From Zychaea mexicana (taxonomy: Eukaryota > Mucoromycota > Mucoromycetes > Mucorales > Lichtheimiaceae), in assembly GCF_025766255.1 (NCBI RefSeq), contig NW_026516769.1, positions 62,001 through 126,000 on the forward strand: 64,000 nt of DNA, read 5' to 3'. Each line of letters starts with the position of its first letter. Positions within the stretch are counted from its first letter, which is position 1. The notes under the pieces were generated by a model, which ran no database searches, was not told the origin of the DNA, and saw only the letters and a program-made list of their open reading frames with translations. A program made the translations under genes and the position numbers. Positions 48,701 through 60,256 of the stretch are shown one piece after another.

Positions 48701-49210
48701 TGGGTATTGCCCTATGCGTACTGGTAAGGAGAATGTTTTTGTATTGGGGAACGTTGTGTGCATGTGCTACAGTATATGATAGCGTGCACAGAAACTGACA
48801 ACATATTACAATCTAAAGGGAATCAGGCGTTGTTTCGTGGTACATGGGAGAGTTGAAACGGGCACGGGCCTTGTGGACAAGTGCATTGACCTATTCCGGA
48901 TATGACTTTGAGTACAGATTGGCCATTGTAAGTGTTTACTTGTAGCTGCTGCTGCGGTCCCGCTGTCAAACCTGTTTTAAAGTCTATTTCCATAACCACG
49001 CGTCATCGATCGATGCTCACACCATACACTCCCCCGCTTTTTTACTATTAGCAAGCGAATTTGGCGATCAATCATGCCACCGAGATCGGCGTTCCTGAAA
49101 CACCTTCGCCTAAAATGACCAGCAACCAGACTACGAATAACGGTCGAAAACGTTTGCCACTGGCTAATCCTAACCCGATTCACGCGGCTGCTGCGGCTGC
49201 CCAGGGTTAA
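45731..49210 (+). CDS. IML2/TTC39-family TPR protein
   Basis: Exons 45731..46667, 46744..46828, 46894..46948, 47026..47362, 47441..47540, 47619..47774, 47866..48723, 48819..48927 and 49052..49210 give 931 aa. The first ~310 residues are disordered (Gln, Thr, Pro, Glu). The family body starts at AMLEGMEAFFNNRFAEAE and continues with GSMAFIKALS, RAHVVKAECCLLMAMLYL, SLVWQEYKRM, LLSSLPAKILKIVSAFGW, GRISRLSRNI, a WAIAALRTME helix pair and DQRAILLLIKAHILNCLGQS near the end. Iml2 and TTC39 are TPR-like proteins of poorly defined role (lipid droplet or inclusion clearance in yeast). It starts 197 bp after the preceding gene. Confidence 0.88.
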
Positions 49211-49490
49211 TATATCCCATCAGCACAACATACAGTGTGCAAGACAAGGCGTTGTTATCATAAATAGCATAGCATACATACCCCTCTCTAAGTCGATCGA
49301 CCGTCTTCTCCATTCATATCATCTCCTATTATGATACATGACTAAACTGACATCAAGTGGCTGTAATATGTATATAGAAAAGTTGTTTGTAATATGTGCA
49401 GTAAAAGTAAAGGGAAAGAAGAAAAAAAGACATTTACAAATTCAAAGAGGAGTGGGGTGGAAAGGTGATGATGGTATATAGAGAAGAAAA

Positions 49491-50558
49491 CTAAAAGGGC
49501 CAACAATTCCGTTCTGCAATAGCGACTACGTGCTCATATTCTTGCAGATGTCTCCAGCTCCTATCGCAATGGGCCATCTGTGCACAAACATCACGGAGCA
49601 ACTGGACTACCCAAGCAACCTGGTGACGATGGTGGTCCTGCACGACTGCGTGTGGCGCTTCCAAGATGCTCAGTAGCAACGACCACTGGTCCGGTAAATG
49701 GGTCGTGTTTTTAAAGTTCTTGAGGACACTGCTCATTTCGAGCACCACCATGCGCCCCAAATGTGCCTTGCCAAAAAGATACTTGCGGATCTCGGGGATG
49801 GCAGACAGGCCTTCGCGTGCAATGGCCAGAAGTCCCATCAGTGCCGCCAAAGAGTGACCGCGCGTGGATGCGTGTAGTGTGTTTGTACACCATCGCACCA
49901 CTCGTTGGAGCTCTTCAGCCAATGCTGCTTCGTTTGCAAACTGTTCCGAGGGGCGACAGCCATCTAAACTGTGCACAATGCTGCGCGCACGTTCTTGTAT
50001 GCGTAAGATTTCCTGATAAAAGTCGCCCGCAGGCGGGAAGCGTTGCTGCTGTTCGGCCAAAGTGCTCGCAGTCATAGTCATAGTCGTTGCCGATGGTGTT
50101 GGTGACATGGGGTGCTGCTTGTTGATGTTGTTCTTCAATAGGTTGGCGCTTGGCTGATGGTCTTCAATCATTTGCATGACGCGCGGGCTTTTCATGGCAA
50201 CGGTCGTCAGGATGTGGCATAAAGCCATTTTGGGCAGGCCGGTCAGCCAGGTCTGCAGTGACCAGGCATCGTAAGGGACCATGTTGATCCCGGCGTCCTG
50301 GACAAGCTTTTCGTCGAAAACGCCTGCGGTGTCGGCATTTACAAACAATGTTGATTCGGACATGAAGCTTACATTGCTCTTGGTGCTGCTACTGCTACTG
50401 CTACTGCTACTGCTACTGCTACTGCTACTATTACTACTACTCGATTCGGTTGATATTGTTGATGAGGCTGAGGATGATGTGGTAGCATGCGCGATTCGAT
50501 CAAGACCAATGATGGATAGGATGTAAGCAAAGAGTCTTTTGGATGATGTAGTAGACAT
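49491..50558 (-). CDS. STS1/Cut8-like protein
   Basis: Single exon, 355 aa. After a short N-terminus there is a ~25-residue poly-Ser tract. The segment FDEKLVQDAGINMVPYDAW, then LQTWLTGLPKMALCHILTTV and SPRVMQMIEDHQPS resembles the Cut8/Sts1 fold, where a leucine-rich pair of helices is followed by a Pro-Ser turn; these proteins tether the proteasome to the nucleus. The all-helical C-terminal half (AALAEELQRVVRWCTNTL, LLLSILEAPHAVVQDHH) also fits. Similarity is partial and the call should be tested by profile search. Confidence 0.5.
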   Translation of the reverse strand: MSTTSSKRLFAYILSIIGLDRIAHATTSSSASSTISTESSSSNSSSSSSSSSSSSSSSTKSNVSFMSESTLFVNADTAGVFDEKLVQDAGINMVPYDAWSLQTWLTGLPKMALCHILTTVAMKSPRVMQMIEDHQPSANLLKNNINKQHPMSPTPSATTMTMTASTLAEQQQRFPPAGDFYQEILRIQERARSIVHSLDGCRPSEQFANEAALAEELQRVVRWCTNTLHASTRGHSLAALMGLLAIAREGLSAIPEIRKYLFGKAHLGRMVVLEMSSVLKNFKNTTHLPDQWSLLLSILEAPHAVVQDHHRHQVAWVVQLLRDVCAQMAHCDRSWRHLQEYEHVVAIAERNCWPF

Positions 50559-51620
50559 GGCTACAAGAGGTGGGAAAGGGGGGGTGGGGTGAATTTGAGG
50601 GGTTGGGGAATAGAGAAAGAGAGAGAAAGAGAGAGGAAAAGTGGGTTGTCAAGAGAGAAGGCTGCGGATGGGGAAATAAAAGGGGGAGATCTGGGGCAGA
50701 GATAGACACTGTGTGTGTGTGTGTGTGAGAACAGAGTGCGATTAATATTTATAGTGAAGAAAAAAAGAATTCCTTTTTTTTTTGGTTGGTTTTCTTTTTC
50801 TTTTTTCGATTTTTTTTGGTCGTTTTTTTGTGATATTACGAGGCAAAAGGCGGGGAGGGGAGGGGTTGAGTGAGTGAGTTAGCTTGTTGTTAATATGAAT
50901 ATGGTTTCGTCTGCTTCTATGTCGGCATGAGGGTGTCTTTGATAAACAGTGTCCGGAGAAGCAAAAGGAACCATAGTACGGCTGTCGAAGAGAAAAAGAG
51001 AAAAGAAGCGTCTTCTGGTTGTTGTTGCTTTGCTTTGGAGGGCCTTTGTGCCTGAAAGAAAGAGAGTCTTGGTATAGAAAGCGTATATGTTGTTGCCTTG
51101 AGTCTCCAAGAGAAAGCGAGGTTCGTCTTTTTCTTTCTTGCTAAAGAGAGAATGTAGTGTTCTTGCTCTTTCAGGTTGGAGGAAAAGAAGGAAAACGAAT
51201 CGGTGCTTCTTCTGTGTCAAAGAAGTCTGGTAGAAGGGCTTTACAAAAGATAAAGGCAGGGGGGGCTGTGTTCTCTCTCCGTTGATTCCAGGTGGAAGAG
51301 CGAAAGAAAAAGAAGAGGGGAAAGAAAGAGAGAGAGAGAGAGAGAGAGAGTGGGTCAAGTCGAAAATGCTTCTGTCCCGCTGACTTTGGGTCAGATGACT
51401 GTTGCAACGGAGGTCCCAAGACCCCCTCCCCTTCCCCCTCTCTCTTTCTTCTTTTGGCTGTCTGTGTGCTGTCGACACAGCAATAGGTGACAATGTTGAA
51501 GACCAGGACTAATCATCATGACGTAATAAACAAATATATATAATAGAAATGTCTCTCGTCCTATATATTTCCGAGCACTACCCTCTCTCTCTCTCTCTTT
51601 CTTTCTTCAAGAAACCCAAA
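50559..51620. promoter_or_regulatory. Divergent promoter region with GA/GT microsatellites
   Basis: About 1.06 kb between the STS1-like and acetate kinase starts. It contains GT repeats (50712-50728), T-rich runs, a GA repeat near 51322-51350 and CTCTCT just before the kinase start. Long ORFs here (for example 51493-50879 minus) are low-complexity and unsupported. Confidence 0.5.
51322..51350. repeat. (GA)n microsatellite
   Basis: A GA dinucleotide run of about 28 bases in the spacer upstream of acetate kinase. Confidence 0.85.
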
Positions 51621-53087
51621 ATGGCACACCACATCATTGTGTTTAACGCCGGCTCGTCGAGTTTGAAATTCAAGCTCTTTGAAACTACAACCGGCAACGC
51701 AACAACCAGCATAAAGCAAGTTGCCACTGGCTCGTGCAAAGAAATTGGCTCTGATAAATCCACATGGTCCCTCAACGACGATACACAACAGCGCTCTATC
51801 GCATCCCACGAGGACGCTTTGACCCTTATTATCGACGAATTGAAAGCGAACCAGCTGATATCAGCTAATAATAACCCAAAACCCTCCTCCTCCTCGTCGA
51901 CGACCTTGCGTGTGGGTCATCGGGTAGTGCATGGCGGCGATCGTCGTGATCCTGTCAAGGTGACGTCTGAAACACTGGAACAATTGGAAGAGTTGACCAA
52001 GTTGGCGCCATTGCATAACCATCGCGCAGTGGTTGTCATGCGTGCCAGCTTGGACCGGATCGAGGGCGCTGATAATTACGCCTATTTCGATACCATGTTT
52101 CATGCCACTCTGCCAGAATTCATCTACACCTACCCCCTGCCGCGTGAGAAGGCTTTCAAATGCTCCATCCGCAAATGGGGGTTCCATGGGTAGCCTATTT
52201 TTTTAAAAAAAAGTTACTTGTCTGTTACTGCATTCTAACTACTTGTTGTCTGTCAATAATGACATAGGCTTTCGCATGAATTTGTCGCTAATGCAGCAGC
52301 GCGACACTTGCAAAAGCCCCTCAAAGACTTGAAATTGGTGACATTGCATCTCGGCAACGGAAGTAGCGCGTGCGCTATCAAGTTTGGCAAGAGCTTTGAT
52401 ACGTCCATGGGGCTGACTCCTGTGTCAGGTAACAAATAACACAAAAGGGCCATTTCTAGGGATTCACGAGACTTATTCACCATGGTCATCGAGTGAATCT
52501 GGACACCTCACCATACTGTCTGTGTAGGTTTACCCGCCAGCACACGATCTGGTGACATTGACCCTTCCGCCGTATTCCATCTGGTATCAGATCCATCCGA
52601 GCCCAAAGATGCGTCAGGAGGCGCTGGTGTTGAGCTTTCCAAAGCCGAGCATGTCTTGAACAAAGAGAGCGGCTTCAAGGGTCTCTGTGGCATTTCCCAT
52701 GTAGGCGAGCTCGTCAAGCAAGCTCAAGAAAAGAGCAGCCGCGAAGCGCAGCTATCCCTCGACATCCTTTATAATCGAATTCAGAACTTTGTGGGCGCTT
52801 ATTTTGTAGCCCTTGAAGGCGGTGTTGATGCCATTGTCTTTACGGGTGGAATTGGTGAAGCATCGCCTCAAGTGCGTCAAGGCGTTACGGACAAACTGCA
52901 ATGTCTCGGATGTAAGATTGACAAGGACAAGAATAATAAGACCGATGCGTCTTACAGCAGCAGCAACGGCAGCAACGGAGTAGTGGATATTTCGGAACCG
53001 AATACGGCCATCAAGACGTTGGTTATCGAAACGAACGAAGAGCTCCGTATTGCGGAAATGATGATGGAGCAAGAAGAAGAAGGATAA
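51621..53087 (+). CDS. Acetate kinase
   Basis: Exons 51621..52189, 52268..52428 and 52528..53087 give 429 aa. It interconverts acetate + ATP and acetyl phosphate + ADP. Conserved sites: NAGSSSLKF (N, S and K of the phosphate site), GHRVVHGG (Arg), [10 protein letters not shown] (catalytic Asp), [11 protein letters not shown] (His), [19 protein letters not shown] (active-site Arg), FTGGIGE and a final ETNEELRIA (Glu). All needed residues are present, so the enzyme should be active. In fungi it is thought to pair with phosphoketolase (Xfp); no such gene lies in this window. An in-frame ATG at 51549 would add 24 residues unlike the family, so 51621 is preferred. A Ser/Asn-rich insert near residue 385 is not in bacterial enzymes. 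Confidence 0.93.
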
Positions 53088-53362
53088 AGTCAAAGCGCCG
53101 ATCTAAAACGCGAAGGTTGGAAGGTGAATTTTGAAGGACACAAAACACGCGACGGACGCGTTCCTCTTTTTTTTTTACCTTTCTTTCATAGCTCGTTTGT
53201 CCCTCCCTCCCTCTCTCTTCCTCTCTCTTGTAATAACAAAAAATTATTTCAGTGCTCGTCGTATATCTAAAGTTGTATAACCCGCCTTCCTTCCCTTGTG
53301 CGTGCATTCTTCTTCCCAACCTTTTGTTAAACAAGAAAAAAAACCTTTCCTCCATTGCCGCC

Positions 53363-55711
53363 ATGGGAATTAAACGAGCTGTGCTCATTGATGAGCCTTT
53401 CCCTGATCTCTTTTGTGGCCTATGCCAAGGTATATAGTGTGATGTTATAAAGCGTTGCCGCTCTCGCTCGTAATTGACTCTGTCTTTGCTCTTTTGCTCT
53501 TTTGCTTTGTATTAGGTATTCTGGACGATCCCGTTCAAGTTCGTTGTCCTGAAGGTAAATAAGAGTCGCTATATAGCCAACCCTCGTTCAACACATAAAC
53601 GTCCTCACCACCATCCACAAGTTAAAAAAAATTTTTGTCCTTGTCTTGCTTGCTAATATGATGGATAATAGATCACATGTTCTGTAACAGCTGTATTAAA
53701 AGCTACTTGCAACAAAGCCGAACATGTCCACACTGTCTGACCGACCTCGACCCATCCCTGTTCCAGCCATCCAAGTTCGTTCAACGCCAAATTGGTCGAT
53801 TACGTGTACGTTGTCCAAATCATGATGCAGGATGCTCTTGGCAAGGTATATTATCGGATTCGCATCCAAATGAGGTAAGTCACGCTGTTATCCCAATTTT
53901 TGCTTGAACTGGTCCATTGTATATTCCACATACATACGATCAGTGGTGATAATCGTTTTGGTTTACCAATATTTGTGGGGTTGGTCGGTTTATAGTGTAG
54001 CTACGAGACATGTGAATGTCATAATGCCAAACACGGATGTAAGGAACGGTTACGGCGGTTGGATATACAACATCATGAATGTCCCTACGAACTTTTACCG
54101 TGTCCCAACATGATGCCCTTGTGTAAGCCGTTCTTCCGCAAGGACAAGGCAACTCACGAAAAGACGTGTCGATCATACCCGTGCCCATTCGCAATGGAAG
54201 GCTGTGCTTATATCGGTGTTCTGCCGGATGTGAACGCTCACTGCGACATGTACTGTGGAAAATTACACAAACGTATCAAGGACTTAGAAGCTGAATGTGA
54301 GCGGTTAAAGGAATGTATGGCGGGATGCACCAATGGCAGTTGCAATCAAATCGCTCAGCAAACAGCTACACCGTCTTCAAACGCTATGCAGTCAGCAGCA
54401 ACAGCAAGTGCAGCAACAACAACAACAACAGCAACAACAACGGCAGGGTCTGGAGGAGATGATGATGATATGGGCGGCATTGACTTATTGGAGCAAATGT
54501 TGAGCGGTGCCGACAGTGACTATTTGTCTTTGGGACTATTGGGCAATGTCAATGAAAACAAGCCTTCGACCGACGCAAACGAATCGCAACAACCATCCTC
54601 ATCACAACAACAGCCTAACCATGGATCCCATACACCGCAGCACGATCAACAACAGCAGCAGGAACAACAGCCTCTGATCAACAGCTTATTGGAAAATCCG
54701 AATGGTGATTTGATGGATTTAAGCGACTGTTTGTCGCCACTACCATTCATTTCTAATATCGACAGCAAGCAACCGCAGCAACCAATACCAACATCCATTG
54801 CTGCACCCAAACGATCTTCAAACGGCAAAATCATTCGATATAGCAAGAACGTCCGATTAGCGCACAGCGCACTCCGCATGGCACGACAGCAACAAAGCCG
54901 ATATCTCTCGGATATGAATCCATTCGATGCTCTTATGGAGGATTTAGACGTGGCTGGCATCAAACCTGATTATCAACTATTATCAGAGCAACAGCAGCAA
55001 CAACAACATCATCATCATCAGCAGGAGCAACACCCACAAGACCAGCAGCCAGCAGTACAAAATGCACCTACACCTGCTTCCATCATCTCAACATCGAGCC
55101 AACAAGACGATATCTCCAACTTGATGGCACAACACTCACTTTCATCTCCACAGCCTAATCCATTTTCATTCAATAATTTGGAGGACGTACAAAAGTACTT
55201 GTCGGATATGGCACCTGTACCAACAGCAAGTGCAACAACAGCGGAGGACAGCAAATCCATTCCATCAGCAACTTCACCGGCATATACCCCGTCAACTCAA
55301 CCATTGCCTCCTGCTCCTTCAACACCAGCTCAAAGCAGTCCATTACGAAATAGCAGTAGTAGTAAGACGAATAAGCCAAGGAAACCCAAGGAGAAAAAGA
55401 ACAAGAAGGCCACGGCTGCTGCTGCCGCTGCTGCTCCTCCAACTACTGTACTAGACGCTCGTTCACCGCAATCAGTACGATCACCACAGCCATCGTCACC
55501 TAATAGCACAGCATCACCTGCAGATGCTCCCAAAAAACGACCCATGTTTGTCCTCGCATCCAGTTATTTGGCCAACTACGGAACCAACAATAGCAACAGC
55601 ACCACCACGAGCATTTCTAATAATCATAACAATACTACTCCCAACCCCACTACTACTACTACCACTACTACTACTACTATCAGCAACACCACCAAACAGC
55701 AATCATCATAA
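53363..55711 (+). CDS. RING and TRAF-type zinc-finger protein, glutamine-rich
   Basis: Exons 53363..53429, 53516..53554, 53672..53874 and 53996..55711 give 674 aa. The N-terminus is a C3HC4 RING split over three exons: CGLCQGILDDPVQVRCPE, then HMFCNSCIKSYLQ and TCPHC. TRAF-type fingers follow: RCPNHDAGCSW, CECHNAKHGC, HHECPYELLPCPN and SYPCPFAMEGC, then a short helix (LHKRIKDLEAECERLK). The remaining ~450 residues are Gln/Ser/Thr/Pro-rich and disordered. This is the layout of TRAF-like E3 ubiquitin ligases (as RNF41 or Dictyostelium TRAFs); there is no MATH domain. Exon 2 is only 39 nt. Confidence 0.82.
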
Positions 55712-55918
55712 AAAAAATATCACTACTACTCTACTGTATATATGCATTTTCCCTTTTCATTTCCAAAAAAAGATACTCATCGCATCATCCACACACCATC
55801 AAGAAAACAAGCACACCCCAACAACAATACTAAATATACACTTTTATAAATTTTGGTTTCTAGCTTTTATTATTGTTACTATAATTATTACAATGATGGG
55901 ATGATGATTACTTTTTCT

Positions 55919-58900
55919 TTATGCAAACATGAAAACATTCTTTTGTGCCGTGCACATTTTCTGTGCTCTTTCTGTGCCTACTATCCGTTCCAGCTTTAGA
56001 TGATCGTATCGTGAAAACAAGGCTGTACATGAGAATGTGGCTTCTTCGGCCGCACTTGCTTCATTAAACTTGAGACCCAAGAAGTTGACCACCTCGTTGT
56101 AGAACTGAGGATGGTCGGGTAAGCCATAAAACACCACATGGAAGGTGCCTCGAATGTTGAGTCGTCGGAAAAAGTGAACACGTTCGGTGTAGAGTAAAAA
56201 GCTGGTGCGACCGTGGAAGAATTGACCTCTTGCTCGAGTAATACCCTTGGGTGTTGTGTACCTGGTGGAAAGGGGAAAAGTTTAAATGTCAGTGAGGGGG
56301 AGGGATATGATAGTTACTTATTGGAAAAAAGGTCACCAGCCAGAGGTTCACTTACTCGCAAAGTGGTTCGTAGGAATACATGTTGTCTTCAAAATAGTTG
56401 CGGATGCGAACAAAGTCAAAATAGGATGGGATGAAAATGAGGGTATGAGATTGCATGATAGCTGACTTGCGTAATCCGGGCAAGGTCTATTATTGAAAGA
56501 CAGTACAGTTTCCCAAATGTTAGAGCAAGATATATGCATGTACCTCGCTGACTTTTTTTTGCTCTTACCTTTTCAACAAAGTATTTAAACCGTGTGTCGT
56601 CCATGGCAGCCAGCGACGTAGTGTCCACACGTGTAAAGGTCTACGAGCAAAGATGTCAAGTAAATGAATTTGACCCTCTCACAACCATAATTCGTTAACT
56701 ATGTTTTCAAAAGTACCTGTTGTACTTGAGGAATCACATCAAGGATAGATCCATCCTCGACCTTTTGTTTGATCTTGAGCTTGCCTGCAACATTCTTAAA
56801 ATACTTGTTGAAGATGGCATTGAACTCGGGAGTCAGAAATTCGCTAAAGACCAAGGTTTGTCGCAAATACGTGGCTCTAAAATTGGATATTGATTAATCT
56901 CATCGTCCATTACAAAGGAGTGTTTGATACATGTACACAACGACTTACTTTTTATCCAGGTACCAATTTTTGATTCGTGAAATATCACATCCGTGTGTAT
57001 CGAGAGGAATCCGGTTCAAAAATTGGAAAATGTGCTATGCAAAACCCATTCCTGTAAGCGTCCCTATTCCAACTCGTCCTGCAAAATGTGTCAAACGTGA
57101 TTACCATACCTCAACATGTTCCCAGTTTTGCATCAAAAAAGTGCTTGCTTGATCAAAGATGACAAGCTCGATCGAAGATAAGAAATCAAAATCTTGTTTC
57201 TTGTCACTATAAAAAGCCATATCTAACATCAGCTTTCGTGTTCCCTGTGCTCTGTCATCCGATTCAAATAGGAAAACAGAAAACACATACCCTTCGGCGC
57301 CAATCATCATACGCAGACCTAGTGGCGAGGCGATGATCATATCTGCAGCATAATAATCACTATAAAACTTCATACTCTTTCTGGTAAACTTGATTGCCAG
57401 ACGGAAATGATCATCAATGTTGCCCTTGAACGTGGCAAGGAAGTCTGCCGGCTTTGTATCGTCCTGCTCTTCCTTCTCTCGCAACTTGTATTCATCATAG
57501 AAACGTTTTTTGTTTTCCTGAAAAAAAGAAAGCCAATCAGTGGACTCCGCCCCAACTAATCATCTCCCCTGAGAAAATGGATATATACCTGTTGCTCGCT
57601 ACCCGATAACTTGATCATCATATCCACAATATCAACGACTGAGTTTCTGAACGGAACAACAATCAGTACTTTTGGTCGAGTAAAACCTTGATCCCGGATG
57701 TCGCTAAAATATTAACAAATAGCGTGAGTAAACCGTTAAACCATACTTGAACCATATCCCAGTAAAATACCCAATATCGATGTTGTCAGTTTGTGCTTTG
57801 GTGATTTTGTTCGTGTTTCTCATGATACGATCGCGTGTTCTATTAAACAAAAAATAAAAGGAAGAAAGTCAGTTTATTACTACAAGATGCCTGTTGAAAA
57901 TCCCTAAAGAGAACTTACTTGTGGATATGATTCAATGCATGTAAAACATATGCGTTTCTAATTTCATCAGCGTTATCCAAACTGCGGTTACAGTACATTA
58001 CATCACGATATTCGTTAAATTGCTGGAATAAACGATCTTGCAGTGGTGTGAAAACTCGAGATTCTATTAAATATCAGATTTTAGTAAAACTCATATATAC
58101 GCACTATGTATATACGTTCCGCCCAGTAGTAGAACTATCAGCTCACCATCCTCTGAGTCCAAAACATTCTTATTTGCTTTTTTCCAAAGCTTTGCCAGGC
58201 GTCCTCGTACTTTGGCTTCCACCAAATCGGTCACCGGTTTCGACTCCTTAATGCTCTTGTCAGGTACTGCGGTATAGCCCACAACGTCTTTTAGAGCATC
58301 ATCTTCAAACGTTTGAGCGTTCCACTTTTTGTCTTCAATAAGAGAAATTTTTTGATCGAATTCTTTAGGTTGATCGTCGGTGAAATGGCGCGAGAACGGA
58401 TCCTCTATAGACAGTAAGTGGAAGTATATCAGTACTTGTTCAGCCCATTTCTTTAGCGGCTTGGTTTAGATCAATCTACTATCATACCCTCACGTCCTTC
58501 TTCTTCATCACTCGATTCATCCCCAACCATGATTTGATCCTGCTTTTCTTCTTCGTCGATAATTCCTTCTCCATCATCTAGAGGAAAAGATCACACAACC
58601 AATTTAGCGTTTGATACGAATTAATCGGTCATGGTAAAGCTAATGACTTTTTCTGTTATACCTTCTTCTTCTACTTCCTCATCTTTCTCCTCCTCTTCGT
58701 TTTCTTCTTCAGCATCATTTACCGCCATGTCATTTTCATCATGAACCTCTTGTTCTTCTTCATCTTCATCGTCGCCGTCGGAGTCCTCATCTTCAAAACC
58801 CTCCTGCTCACGTTTGATTCTGGCATAAAAAGTCTGGTTTTTGGATGTCTTTTGCAACGAGCCCACTAACTGCGAGTATGCCGAAGGCTTTTGCCATGTT

Positions 58901-59399
58901 TCTTCTTCTTCATCATCTCCTTCTTCCTCGTCTTCTTCGCTTTCGAATTGAACTTGTCCTTCTTCCATTTCTCGATCCAGGTCTTCTTCGTAAACAACGC
59001 GACGGCGGCGTCTAATTGACAATAGTAATAATAAGGTTTGTGTGATAAGTACACATAATATCTTGCTTATGTAAGAAACCCAATTAAAGGGGTGGAAAGA
59101 GAAGGTGCAAGACAATAAAAATATGAGGTAAAGACTTACTTGGTAGGTCCACCTTCCTCACCACTTTCAGCATTATCATTCTCCTCGTCTTCTTCGTCGT
59201 CTTGAAAATCGTCTGGGATCAAAGTACCGTATTCTTTGAGATCGTTCTTTTGCTTGCGAGACAAACTGCCAAACTTGACGGTTTCGTTTTTGCGTTTCGA
59301 GGCTGATTTCGAAGAAGAAAGACCAGAGACATGTTGAGCAGGTGCACGAGTATTTTTATGTGCCATGCTTTTGCTAATGGCCGAACGTCCTTTTGCCAT
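55919..59399 (-). CDS. UTP25: UTP25, small-subunit processome component
   Basis: Fourteen exons (59399..59140, 59011..58662, 58577..58488, 58404..58147, 58063..57919, 57839..57771, 57703..57589, 57517..57291, 57206..57110, 57034..56949, 56876..56717, 56640..56569, 56486..56356, 56261..55919) give 800 aa. The N-terminal ~250 residues are Lys-rich then strongly acidic. The family body includes [99 protein letters not shown] and [18 protein letters not shown], typical of Utp25/Def (digestive organ expansion factor), a degenerate DEAD-box-like protein of 18S rRNA processing. The 84-nt intron at 57207-57290 has no stop and keeps frame if retained. Confidence 0.95.
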
Positions 59400-60256
59400 G
59401 ATTCCAAACGAGTTTCGAGATTTTTCGTTGCGCGATCGATCTAAGAAAAGAAGAGGGAAAAAAATTCAGTCCGTTTTTTTAACTTCTCTGTACGACAATC
59501 AGCCAATCAATTTCGGCATTTATTGATTTCCTCAGCATGGCTGCAATCTTTTTCGTTCTTCCCTGCTACTCCTACTACTGCTGCTACTGTCATCCCAAAT
59601 CGTTGCCGAGGCTTTGAATCTCAATAGATTCGTTTTAAAATGATAGAATCACCTACTCGTTGATCATCAGTCATTATATTATAGAAAACATATGTCTATA
59701 CTGCCGCCAAAATCAGTCTATTGCTCTATGCATTGTAATAAATATGATCATAACATTTGATAGTCACTCTGCCTTGATAGTATACGGTTGATTGATCGCT
59801 TTGATCGCTTTGTTGCTAGCGTACCGATTATCGTCCATATCCAGCTTATATGACAGCAGGTGCTCCTAGTAAGTCCTGTATCATTGAGCCACGCATACAT
59901 ATAAATGCTGAAGAACAAAGGAAGGGAACTAACGGTCAGTTACGCAATGGCTTTGAAAGTGGCGGAGAGACGACAAGTTTTTAAAAACGAATTGGCCAAG
60001 TCTTGTGCATACATATGTGAGTGCATGCCTTATGGTAGTTGTTACTACATAACTGCTCTGAAAGTATTAAGTTATCACTCGTATAAAATATCTTCTCTGA
60101 AAAGTACAGAGTCACGTGGCGATTAGAGTTTTCATCATCATGGTTACAGGCGGCTACAAATAATAAAGGAGAGCTACGTGAAGAAAATACTTAATTTCTA
60201 ATTATTATATTAGTGAATGCTTCAAATATATTCTTTATGTACAAATGGGAGATTAC
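59400..60256. other. Spacer between UTP25 and GPI8
   Basis: 857 bp: the UTP25 promoter side and the GPI8 3' flank. Plus-strand ORFs at 59850-59993 and 59905-60126 lack recognisable motifs. Confidence 0.5.

Noticed and set aside
50879..51493. Minus-strand ORF of 204 codons upstream of acetate kinase
   Set aside because: Made of Ser/Leu/Phe runs from GA and CT repeats; no domain.
51549..51620. Upstream in-frame ATG of acetate kinase
   Set aside because: The added 24 residues come from a CT repeat and do not match the family or a clear targeting signal.
59850..60126. Possible small gene (MTAGAPSK... or a spliced NKGRELTVSYAMALK version)
   Set aside because: Two incompatible readings are equally open, neither has a recognised motif, and the region is AT-rich spacer.
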